Origin: Phaeosaccion multiseriatum | Taxonomy: Eukaryota; Ochrophyta, other classes | DNA: 64,000 nucleotides | Assembly (NCBI GenBank): GCA_965112735.1 | Contig: OZ218961.1 | Location: forward strand, 1,302,001 to 1,366,000 | Direction: 5' to 3' | Part shown: positions 10,301 through 20,856 of the stretch, in pieces | How positions within the stretch are numbered: the first letter of the stretch is position 1 | How the letters are laid out: the number at the start of each line of letters is the position of its first letter | Position numbers and translations under genes: made by a program | Notes under the pieces: model-generated | Told to the model about the DNA's origin: nothing | The model's database searches: none | The model's input: only the letters and a program-made list of their open reading frames with translations

Positions 10301-13300
10301 GTATAGGGTATGGGGTATAGGGTATGGGGTGTGGAGGGTAAGACGTATAGCGTATGGGGTATGGAGGATAAGACGTATAGCGTATGGGGTATAGGGTATA
10401 GGGTATAGGTTATGGGGTAGGGTGTGGATATTAGGGTATATGGTATAGGGTATGGGGTATGGGATATCCACTGCCATCCCTCATTTCCCTCTCGTCGCAA
10501 CTCCTCACACGCATTTCCTTATGTACATCATGCTCTCATGGTGCACAACACGTGTCGCCTTCTGCTTCGATGACTGCCTACGCCAGCACCAGCTCCAGCA
10601 CCAGCCCCAGCAGCTGGTGATGCAGCAGCATCCACCCTCGAGGGTCCCTGTGAATGCTGTGAATCACCACTTGCTGGAGGTGTGCATCGTCGACAGCACT
10701 GACGATGTCCAGGAGAGGGGGGATGGCAGTGGAGGTGGTGGTGGTGGTGGTGGTGGTGGAGGAGGAGGAGGAGCTGCTGGAGGAGGAGGAGGGGAGGGGG
10801 CGCGCTTCTTAAGACAGTGCTCGGCTCCAGGCTGCACCAAACTTACCTTCGATCTGTCATTGTCACAGATGGCACTGGACGCAGAGCACGGGCAGGAAGC
10901 AGCAGCAGCAGGAGGAGGAGGAGACGGAGGAGGAAAAGGAGATGGAGTAGGAGGAGGGGGAGGGGGAGGAGGAGGAGGAGGAGCAGGAGGAGGAGGAGCA
11001 GCAGCAGCAGCAGCAGCTGACCATACACAGCGAACTGAAGCTCTTCTCGGTAGCGGCGCTCCAGGGGGGCCGAGGGACGCATGGGACGGGTTGCCGCTCT
11101 TTTGTGCAGAGCACAGATCCCATGATGAGTCTTTGTCATGTACGATGGATCCTACTGCTGCTGTATCACCAACTGCTGCTGCTGCTGCTGCGGAGACAAG
11201 GGGGGAGGAGAGAGGGCCAGGGCTGCGAAAGGCACGCGCTATCGAAGGTCGGTCACAGTCAGTCACTCAGTCACTAAGTCACTCACGCCCTCGCTCACTT
11301 ACTCACTCACTCACTCACTCACTCACTCACTCACTCACTCACTCACTCACTCACTCACTCACTCACTCACTCACTCACTCACTCACTCGCTCACTCACCC
11401 ACCCACCCATCCACCCGCCCACCCACTCACCCACCCACTCACTCACTCATCACTCACTCACTCACTAACTCACTCACGTGCTCCCTCACTCACTCACTCT
11501 TTCACTCTTTCACTCATTCACCGACTCACTCCCTCACTCCCCCACTCACACACTCACTACCTCATGCTTTCATTTCTCATTTCCCACTCAAGGTCCGTGT
11601 CCCCCCCCCCCCCTGGGTCCCTCTTGTCTCGACACTGTGCACTGTGTCTGCTAGGTGCTCTGTTTTGGGAACATCTGTCCTCGGAGCCCCTCCTGGGCAG
11701 GGGTGACGTCATCGCAGCGAGGCTATGCACAGGCATATGGGCCAAGTACTTCAATCACACTCTTGGACCGGTAGAGGGGGGTGTCCAGGGGGGAAGGGGG
11801 ACGGAGAGGGGGGCGGAGTACTGTGTGGAGCCGTGGAAGGTGGCTGCAGATTTGCGTAGTGCCAAGGTTAAAGCGAGGAGGAGCGCTAGGGTAGTCGTAT
11901 TACCAACTGCTGGAGGTGGAGGTGGTGCTGCAGGAGTAGGAGGAGGAGGAGGAGGAGGAGGAGGAGGAGGAGGGGCCGGAGCAGGGCCTGACTACTTGCC
12001 CATCTCGCTCAAGGCCATCGCGCCTTGGCACCTCACGCTGAACCTGACCACTTCGCTCATCCACACGTACCACCAACTGCTGCCCATGCTGAGCAGCAGA
12101 GAGGACCTCGGCCTGGGTCTGGGGATGGCAATGGACGGCGAAGGAGGGGAGAGGAGGAGAAGGCCAAGGGCTTACTATGGGGAGTTGTCGCATTACACGT
12201 TGGGTGTATACGGGGGGGGCTCGCAGAGGCGGGTCGTCGCCATTCGGAATCTGTTGGGGAGTAAGGTCACAGTGACCTTGATGAGGAGAGGAGGGGGAGG
12301 AGGAGGAGCAGGAGGAGGAGGAGGAGGAGGAGGAGGAGGAGGAGGAGGAGGAGGGGACTGTAAGCTGCCATGGAGTGCAGCTGCCGCTGCTGCTGCGACG
12401 ACTGCTGCCGCGACTGCTGCTGGTAGTAGTAAGAGAAGGAGTAGGAGGGCTAGCTGGGGTCTTGGTGGTGGTGGTGGTGGGGCATTGGGAGAGAGGAGAA
12501 AAAGCAGCGGAGCACAAGTAGGAGTAGCAGCAGTTGGTGATACAGGAGCATTAGCAGCCCCAGCTGGAGGGGGAAAGGGCAAGGGGAGAGGAGGGACGGG
12601 GACAGCAGCGACAGCGATGGCGACGGCGAGTAGCGTGGTGGTGCAGCAAGTGGTCATCCAGCACGGGGAGGAAGTGGCTCATATCGCTCTGCATTCTTTG
12701 GCAGGAGGCGAACAGCAGCAGCAGCAGCAGGGGCAGCAGGGGCAGCAGCCTGGGGAGGGGGATGGCAGTGGATGGGGCGCTCTGTTTCTGGAGGTGGAGG
12801 TGGAGGGTTTCCAAGCGGTGACGGACGTGCCCCTGGACTTTCTTCTCCACGGCTCCCCGCCCGAGCTGCGAAAGCTTCGACCCTTAGTGCGAGGGGGAAG
12901 GGGGGCGGCTCACAGCGGCGTTAACCTCCCCTTCTTGGCGCTTGTGGTGGGGAGCAAGCGAGCCCTCAATAGGACCCACGCTCTGATGCTTGACGTTGAG
13001 GTATGCGTGTGTGTGTATGCTTGTGTGCGTGTGTGTGTGTGTGCGTGTGTGTGTCGGTGTGTGTGTGTGTGTGTGTTGACATTTTTGGCTGAAGCGTGCA
13101 TGTAGCAAGCACCCCACTCACTCACTCACTCACTCACCAACTCACTCACTCATGCTCGTGCCAGCATATCCGCCATGCAATACCGACCTCCCCTCCCCTT
13201 TGTATATGCCTCTATCCAATATGCCTCTATCCAAAGGTGGTACTTTCGAGCAACCTCTCTCTCCGCAACGACACGAGCGAGAACATCACAGCCACCCTGG

Positions 13301-14043
13301 GCCCCAGCAGCAGCACCAGTCATATGGGCAGTCCTGACACCAGTCAGACGCAGATACAGAGTGTGATGGGGCCGGGGGAGGAGCGTTACATATCTGTTCC
13401 TGTCATTATGCTCGCTCGGCTCCAAGTGCAAGGGCCCAGCACCTTCTGCCTCCCTTCGTCATCCGCTTCCCCTTCATCGCCATCTGTGAGCAACAACAAC
13501 AACAACTTCAACTACAACATGAACAGTCACACCAAGGCGTTGTTGCCTCTGCGGCTGGACCATCCCTCCCTGTTCGACCCCTCTGCCAAGCCGAGTGAGA
13601 GAGTCACAGAGCACATGCGGCAGAACTGCGTCACCGTTGACTACACGGAGAGAGAGGAGATGGCACTTCACGGGAGCAGTCCTATAGGCAGTCATATGGG
13701 CAGCACCAGTTGTAGGAGTGGTAGTAGGGCGGATGACGAAGTGATGTGGTGTCTTATCGTGCAAGCGCCGTACATTCTCCACAACAACTTGCCTTGTGTG
13801 CTCGAGGTGAGAGTGTCACAGCGGGACAGGAGGAGGAGGGATGGCAGTGCATGGAGGTGGGGGAGGAGGGACGCCGGATCGAGGTACAAGGGAAGCGACT
13901 TGGTGGATGTGGGTGGGGTTGGGAGGCCTTTTCTCCTTCATCAGAGCGGAGGGCGAGGAGGGCTGGGCAATGTTGACGGAGGGGAGGAAGGTGATGGCAC
14001 CAGCGACGATGAGGAGGAGGGTGACGACGACGACGACGACGAC

Positions 14044-14097
<54 letters not shown>

Positions 14098-14514
14098 GAT
14101 GGTGATGAGGACGACGGAGATGATAGCGATGAGGCGGAGGAGGAGGCTGTGATCATCGACAAGTACAGTGATCTTCGGCTTGCCATGACTGCCCAAGGAG
14201 GCACCGAGGATGGCATAGAGGAGAAAGCAGCAGCAGCAGCAGTTGGTGATACAGCAGCTGCTCCTCCTCCGGCGATTCGAGAGGGCAAGAGACAGCGCCT
14301 GAAGAGAGGACTGCGGGGAATGCGAGAGATTGTGCACATCGGCCACAGGAGGAAGTCCGGGGGGGGGGCTGAGGAGCTGTTGCATGGGTTAGGGGCAGCG
14401 CGGGGGGCAGCAGGGCGCCCCACACCGGCGGAAGGAGGAGGAGGAGGAGGAGGAGGAGGAGGAGGTTGGCGAAGCAGGCTTTTCGAGGGGCATCCGAGGA
14501 GTAGAACGGCCAAG

Positions 14515-14563
<49 letters not shown>

Positions 14564-14884
14564 GAAAGTCTCTGGGCCTCTGTCGCGAAGGGCACTGTCC
14601 GGCGGCGGCGGAGGATTTGGTGCTGCGCATGGAGGTGCGATGAGAGGGAAGGAGCACACTCACTCTCTCTCTAGCTCACATACACACACGTTCACACATA
14701 CACACATACACACATACACACACATCATACACACCTATATATACACACACGCGCGCACCCTCCCACACCCATATGCATGTATACTCACGCACCCACACGC
14801 ACCCACACCCACCCACACGCACCCGCACGCACCCACACTCACCCTCCCTCCTTCCGTTCTTACCGCCCCCTCTCCTCCTCTCCC

Positions 14885-14964
<80 letters not shown>

Positions 14965-15010
14965 GGTCTGTCTGTCTGTCGGTTTGTCTGTCTGCCTGTC
15001 TGTCTGTCTC

Positions 15011-15057
<47 letters not shown>

Positions 15058-18000
15058 GTCTGTCTGTCGGTTTGTCTGTCTGTCTGTCTGTCTGTCTCTC
15101 TGTGTGTCTGTCTGTCTGCCTGTGTGTCTGTCTGTCTCTCTGCCTGCCTGCCTGCCGGCCTGCCTGCCTGCCTGTCTACTCTACCTGTCTCAGGCCGGAG
15201 ACGAGGTGAAACTGTCCCGTCTCGACCTCTCCAAGCCCCTGCGTGTGTGCGTGCGCTTCCGCCGCTCGGAGGAGGCCTCAAAGTGTCACTCTCCCTCTCA
15301 ACCGTGGAGCGAGTGGAGCCAGTCTTTCGTCGTGGCGGCGGGTAGGCACATGGACCGCAGGGCTATCAGAGGCATGCCATCGAGAAAAATCGGCTTCGGT
15401 GCGTTGTGTGGCTGATGGCAGTAGATGGAGCAGTAGATGGCAGTGTATGGGTGGGACTGCTTCCATCTCCTAGTTAGTCTGCTGTTGATTTTGTAACCAC
15501 GCTGACAGCGAGCCCTTCCCCTCTGCTCTCCTCCTCACTCTCCCCTCCCCTCTCAATCCCCTCCCCTCCCCCTGTCCTCTCCTCTCTCCCCCTCCCTTCC
15601 CCTCCTTCCTTCAGGCCCCTCCTCCGCCAACAGTAGCAACAGTTACATAGCGTACCCGCAATTCAAGATGGGGCTGGCCTGGCCGCGTTGGTCCTCCACT
15701 CGCCATTTGCACATGTACTGCAATACCTGGGTTCTCAACAAAAAACCGGGGTGGCTCTCTGCTACCGCGCCGCTGCTGCGGCCCCTGCCCATCCACTGCC
15801 ATCTTCCTCCTCTTCCTTCTCTGCCTCTGCCTCTACGTCTTCAGCGGCCTTTAAGTCACATCTGAAGGCAGCAGCAGCGATTGGGGGGGCGAGTGGGAGC
15901 GTTGTGGGGAGGGAACTGCGGCACGGTCGCACGCAGGGAGGAGGATAGGGAGGAGAGGGAGGAGGAGGAGGAGGAGGAGGGGTAGGAGGAGGAGGAGGAG
16001 GAGGAGGAGGAGGGGGAGGAGGAGGAGAGGGAGGATGGCACTGGATGGGGAGCCGTCGGCGCAGCGCGAGCTTTGGTAGTGCTGAAGGGGTACAAGAGGA
16101 TGGGGAGGAAGAAGAGCGCAAGATGAAGAGGGACATGAGGCATGGGCATGGGCAAGGACAAGGCGTGAAAGGAGGGATGATCATGCCCACGCTTACTTCC
16201 GACGGATTGGTGCGGAGCTTCTTTGGCAGAGAGGTAAGAGGAAAGGGAAGAGGCGGGAAGGAGGGGTGGGAGGAGAGGGAGAGAGCGAGAGACAACGAGA
16301 CAAGAAAGAATTCTTCCGTCCTTGCTTGAAGAGTCGCAGGTGTTTGGTTTTTGAGTTTTGAATTTGAGTGTGTGGGCCCCATCGCACCCACTCTTGCCCT
16401 CTATCGCGTCACACGACCCCGTAGGATGGTCCCTGATCGTCCCTGATGGTCTCTCTCTTTGTCTCTCCAGTGCCCGCCCTCCTTCTCGCCGGAGTCAAGA
16501 TGGAACGACCCCGACCAAGCTGCCGCTGTACCACCAACTGCTGCATCATCAACTGCTGTACCACCAACCGCTGCTGTTAGTGCATCTTCTGTTGTGCCCG
16601 TGCTACTACACACCACTGGTGCGTGTCTTGTTTCTGTCTGTTCGTTCCTGTCTCTCGCCCTGTCTTTTTTCTGTTTGTGCTTTTTTAGTCCGTCTCTGTC
16701 TCTCCATCTTTGTCTCTGTCTCTCCATCTTTGTCTCTGTCTCTCTTTCTCTGTCTCTCGTCCCAGTCTCTGTCTATGGTGTGCCTTACCTGCTCACTCAC
16801 TCACTCACTACTCACCCACCCACTCATTCAATCACTCACTCACCTCACTCATTCACTGACATACCCCCTCCCCCCCCAGGCAAGGCGCTGGAAGTGATGC
16901 CCTACGCCATGGCTGTGGACTTGTGCCCATCCACTGCCATCCTTTCCGCCTCGCAGCAGCTCTATCTCTCGGACATGCACACGCTCAGCGGGCACACCCC
17001 GCCAGTGCTGCGCTTCGTCGATCAGGTTGGGAGGGAGGGAGGGAGTACGGCGGTCCGGCGGTCACCGCGAAGGGATTTTGCGACTTTTAGCTATGCCAAC
17101 CGAGATCATCGTGGAAACCTCAAGGAGGCGAGCCGCATTAGCCGTATGCGAGGTGGTGAATGAGGTTGACTCCCTCCTCGCGTCCAGCGATGTCGCCGCC
17201 AACCGCTTCTTGTGCTGTTCTAGCCCTTGCCTTCTTCTTCCTGCTCTCTCTCCCGCCTGCGCGCTCTTGCTCTCGCCTTCACTCCCGCCCGCGTGTTGCC
17301 ATTCCTTCGCCCCAAGTGCTTTCGACTGCCCTTTGGTCTCCCGCCCCTCCCCCCTCCTTGCCCACTGTATGTGTATAATGTGGACGTGTGCGGGTCTGTG
17401 CATGCATTCACCTTGACATGTGTGTAAAGGTGTTCGTATGTGTGAATGTACGTGCGTATGTCACCATCTCATTTCCCTCCTTCTATACCTTCCTCCGTAC
17501 CACCAACCCATCCGGTGGAGTCCCCAGAAACGCTCAGCTTCTCCTCCGACGGAAAGCGTGCAAAGCGTGCTCGCGTCGTGTAGCCTACGTACTGAGTACG
17601 GGGCCTCCCATCCTGCCCTCGCGGACCTTGTGTCGCCAATGCCCTTCCCAGCAGGTATGTGTGTTGGTGATACAAGGGTTTGTACGCGTGTGTTGTATAC
17701 ACATGTATGTATATGTGTGTGCTTCCTGAGCGCTGTATTGTAGTGTGCTCGTTCCACACCACCACGTACACATTCATACAGACATTGGCCTCTCCCCAAG
17801 AGGCGAAGAACAGTTGATTGCAGGCTGTGGCACCCGTGACAAAAAAGTCTATGAAAGTAGTGCGTGGCTGTGCGAAGTGGTCGTGAGCTGTTGAGGCTCG
17901 TGGTCAGGGTGCTGCCCCTCAATGAGGCAAGCATCAATGCCATGCTGGCGAGCGGCAGGTGAGTGGGGTGGTGGGTGGAGGGAGGGTGATTCAGAGATGG

Positions 18001-18815
18001 AGGGAGAAAGGGGGAAGGAAAGAGAAGGAAGGGGTAGAGACGGACAAAGGGAGAGCGATGAAAGAGCGGGAGATTGCTTGGCTGGGAGAGTTGGAACACA
18101 GGTGGCTGGGGAGCTCGTCGCAGTGCTTTCTTATCGATCGACCAAGCCCTCTTCCGCCGTGTGCGTGGGTGTGTGCGTGCGTGCGTCCTACCGCGCGTCT
18201 GTTGCCTTCCCTCTGGCTGGCACCTGCACCCCTCCTTGCATTAGGCTCGTTTCCCCGCTGCTGTCCCCCCTGCCCGTGCAGTGGAGAGAAGCGAAGCCAG
18301 CCACTGCCCTGTGTCACAATGGGAAGCTTCTCTCTGTGGCCTCTCGAGGTGAGGTGAGGTCATGTGAGCGGTGAGGTGAGGTGAGGTGAGGAAAGGTGGG
18401 GTGGTGGGGTGGAGTGAGGTGAGAGAGGTGAGGTGAGCGGTGACGTGAGGTGAGGTGAGCGGTGAGGTGAAGTGGGGTGAGGTGAGGTGAGGTGAGGTGA
18501 GAGGGGAGGTGAGGTGAGGAGAGCGGTGAGGTGAGGTGAGAGGTGGGGTGAGGTAGCGTGGGATGAGAGATGGGGTGATAGGTGAGGTGAGCGGTGAGGT
18601 GAGGTGAGAGGTTGGGCGGGGTGAGGTGATGTCAGGTGAGGTGGGGTGAGAGATGAGGTGAGGTGAGGTGAGGTGAGGTGGCTGAGGTGAGAGGTCAGCG
18701 GTGGGCGGATGCAATGTGAGACGTGCGGTGTGGTGAGGTGAGGGAGTGAGGTGAGGTCAGGTGAGGTGAGTGGAGTTGAGTGAGAGGTGAGGTGAAGTGT
18801 GAGGTGAGGCGAGGT

Positions 18816-18854
<39 letters not shown>

Positions 18855-20757
18855 AGGTGAGAGTGGAGGTGAGGTGAGAGGTGAGGTGAGAGTGGAGGTG
18901 AGGTGAGAGGTGAGGTGAGAGTGCAGGTGAGGGGTGAGGTGAGAGGTGAGGTGAGAGGTGAGGTGAGAGGTGAGGTGAGAGTGCAGGTGAGGGGTGAGGT
19001 GAGAGGTGAGGTGAGAGTGGAGGTGAGAGGTGAGGTGAGCGTGGAGGTGAGGTGAGAGGTGAGGTGAGAGATGAGGTGAGAGGTGAGGTGAGAGTGGAGG
19101 TGAGGTGAGATGAGAGTGGAGGTGAGAGGTGAGGTGAGAGTGGAGGTGAGGTGAGAGTGGAGGTGAGAGGTGAGGTGAGAGGTGACGTGAGAGGTGAGGT
19201 GAGAGGTGAGGTGAGGTGAGAGTGGAGGTGAGGTGAGAGTGGAGGTGAGGTGAAGTGAGAGGTGAGAGTGGAGGTGAGGTGAGGTGAGAGTGGAGGTGAG
19301 GTGAGGTGAGAGTGGAGGTGAGGTGAGAGGCGAGGTGAGAGGTGAGGTGAGAGGTGAGGTGAGAGGTGAGGTGAGGTGAGAGTTGAGGTGAGAGGTGAGG
19401 TGAGGTGAGGTGAGATGAGAGTGGAGGTGAGAGGTGAGGTGAGGTGAGAGTGGAGGTGAGGTGAGAGGTGAGGTGAGGTGAGATGAGAGTGGAGGTGAGA
19501 GGTGAGGTGAGGTGAGAGTGAAGGTGAGATGAGAGTGGAGGTGAGGTGAGAGTGGAGGTGAGGTGAGATGACAGTGGAGGTGAGAGGTGAGGTGAGGTGA
19601 GAGTGGAGGTGGGGTGAGGTGAGGTGGGTTGGAGTGGGGTAGAGGGGGGATGAGGTGAGGAGAGGTGAGAGGTGAGGTGAGAGGTGGGTGAGGTGGGGTG
19701 AGAGTGGAGGTGAAAGGTGAGGTGAGGTGACGTGGGATGGGGTGGTGTGAGGTGAGAGGTGGCGTGAGGTGTGGTGAGGTGAGGTGGGGTGAGCTGAGAT
19801 GAGGTGAAACGTGCGGTAAGGTGGGGTGAGAGGTGAGATGAGAGGTGACAGGTGAGGTGAGGTGAGGTGAGGTGAGAGTGGAGGTGAGGTGAGGTGAGAG
19901 TGGAGATGAGGTGAGGTGAGAGTGGAGGTGAGGTGAGGGGTGAGGTGAGAGTGGGGGTGAGGTGAGAGGTGAGGTGGGGTAGGGTGGGGTGAGAGGTGAG
20001 GTCAGAGGTGGGATGGGGTAGTGTGAGGTGAGGTGAGGTGAGGCGAGGTGTGAGGTGAGGTGAGGCGAGGTGTGAGGTGAGGTGGTTGGGGTGGGGTAGA
20101 TGAGGTGAGGTCGGGGTGGGGTGGGGTGAGGTGGGGTGAGAGGTGGGGTGAGGTACGGCGAAACGTGCGGTGAGATGGGCTGAGAGGTGAGGTGAGATAA
20201 GGTGGGATAGGGTAGTACGAGGTGAGGTGAGGTGAGAGGTGAGGTGAGAGGTGAGGTGAGAGGTGAGGTGAGGTGAGAGGTTAGGTGGGGTGGGGCGACT
20301 ACAAATGGTGGACCACGTCCTGACACTGTATACACACATACACTCACATGCCTCCGCCTCCACAGGTGACCACCTTCCTGCAGAATGACCTTCCTTACGC
20401 GAGTTGGGGGAGTGGTGCATGCCGACTTGGAGCTTCCGGACAGGGTCAGACCTTCCCCTCAGGGAGCACACCACGAAGCTCGTCACGGAGCTCCAGCAGG
20501 GAGGCTACGACTGGACCCCTACTCCACTGCCACTACTACTGCAACCACTACTACTGCTACTACTACTACTACTGCTACTGCTACTACTACTACTACTACT
20601 ACTACTACTGCTACTTCTACTACTACTACTGCTACTACCACTACTACTACTACTACTCCTACTACTCCTACTGCTACTACTGCTGCTGCTACTCCCGTCG
20701 GACCACCATTGCTGGTGCGGTAGTAGTCGGGACGCGAGCGCAGTCAGACAGATGGTA
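7331..20757 (+). CDS. VPS13-like lipid-transfer/vacuolar sorting protein, many exons, ends not found
   Basis: VPS13 proteins are giant rod-like bridges that move lipids between membranes at contact sites. Exons read from splice signals and frame: 7331-7392, 7634-8013, 8214-8504, 9592-9776, 9912-9968, about 10090-10256, about 10530-11247, 11655-13000, 13237-14634, 15194-15398, about 15615-16240, 16471-16618, 16880-17025, about 17085-17161, about 17529-17654, a segment ending near 17959, about 18241-18348, and from 20366. Family evidence: 11655-13000 carries [28 protein letters not shown] and [16 protein letters not shown], like the VPS13 repeat before the adaptor-binding region. 13237-14634 starts [14 protein letters not shown] and has [20 protein letters not shown]. 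15194-15398 has [20 protein letters not shown]. 15615 onward has [12 protein letters not shown]. All fit the VPS13 adaptor-binding (SHR-BD) fold. Exons are swollen by Gly, Gln, Asp and Ser tracts. The N-terminal chorein domain and VPS13_C/ATG2_C end were not found. There is an apparent frameshift at about 15739-15744. Confidence 0.7.
7640..7892. repeat. (GGA)n trinucleotide tract inside a VPS13-like exon
   Basis: This is a purine-only GGA/GGG/GAA tract of about 250 bp. In the apparent coding frame it gives a long poly-Gly/Glu stretch just before the ordinary sequence [20 protein letters not shown]. It is either a real low-complexity loop or intronic sequence wrongly included in the exon, and transcript data would decide. 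Other GGA tracts in this gene are near 8302-8345, 10735-10800, 10911-11010, 11938-11975, 12285-12355 and 14435-14466. Confidence 0.8.
8976..9440 (+). repeat. 31-bp pyrimidine-rich minisatellite, about 15 copies, in an intron
   Basis: The unit 'tatgttgctctcttctctct' plus a CCCTCTCTCTC tail repeats every 31 bp about 15 times, with a few C/T changes. It lies in the VPS13-like intron between exons ending at 8504 and starting at 9592. The unit resembles a polypyrimidine tract. The copies are direct and contiguous with no unique spacers. Confidence 0.95.
10278..10465 (+). repeat. TATAGGG/TATGGGG degenerate minisatellite
   Basis: Units of about 7 bp (TATAGGG, TATGGGG, with some GGATAAGACG variants) fill about 190 bp of the intron after the exon ending at 10256. 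The pattern is G-rich on the plus strand and superficially telomere-like. The unit is not TTAGGG or TTTAGGG. Confidence 0.85.
11248..11590. repeat. (TCAC)n repeat beginning at a splice donor
   Basis: The exon ends at GAAG (11247) and the intron starts GTCGGTCACAGTCAGTCACT. It then continues as CACTCACTCACT for about 300 bp, with interruptions. Confidence 0.85.
14025..14110 (+). repeat. (GAY)n tract encoding poly-Asp in a VPS13-like exon
   Basis: GAC and GAT codons give a run of about 20 Asp residues followed by an acidic Asp/Gly/Glu stretch. The frame then continues into ordinary sequence ([18 protein letters not shown]), so the tract is likely translated. A CAG run at 14517-14562 in the same exon gives a poly-Gln stretch. 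Confidence 0.8.
14885..15175. repeat. (GTCT)n microsatellite in an intron
   Basis: This is a tetranucleotide tract between the exon ending at 14634 and the acceptor CAG at 15191-15193. It is preceded by CACA/CACG-rich sequence. Frames in it give CLSVCLSV artefact proteins. Confidence 0.95.
18349..20365 (+). repeat. 2-kb (GGTGA)-type minisatellite forming a whole intron
   Basis: The upstream exon ends CTCTCGAG and the intron starts GTGAGGTGAGGT. It then consists almost entirely of degenerate GGTGA, GAGGTGA and GAGTGGAGGTGA units for about 1.9 kb, and ends at CACAG (20361-20365). Every unit is a near-consensus splice donor (G/GTGAGG). Minus-strand frames through it (SPHLTSHL repeats, over 700 codons) are artefacts. 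Confidence 0.9.
20518..20700. repeat. (CTA/CTG)n trinucleotide tract
   Basis: This ACT/ACC/GCT-rich tract follows the last VPS13-like segment ([20 protein letters not shown]). All frames are low complexity (poly-Leu, Tyr or Thr). I found no downstream VPS13 exons beyond it, so the gene is either truncated here or has a very distant 3' end. Confidence 0.8.
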
Positions 20758-20856
20758 AATGTGGATAGAAGAGGAGGACTCGGAAGGGGGACAAGTTGAA
20801 TGTATTAATCGTCTGAAACTTCGCCCTTTCCGTGTACCCGAACTCATCCCTCGGGT

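Noticed and set aside
10278-10465. Interstitial telomere sequence
   Set aside because: The unit TATAGGG/TATGGGG is not a known telomere repeat and the tract is intronic.
14885-15175. CLSVCLSV frames, considered as Cys-rich proteins
   Set aside because: They are translations of (GTCT)n in an intron with a clear acceptor after it.
18360-20486. Minus-strand open frames of 550-708 codons (SPHLTSHL repeats)
   Set aside because: They are translations of the GGTGA minisatellite that forms an intron. There is no complex sequence and no start context.
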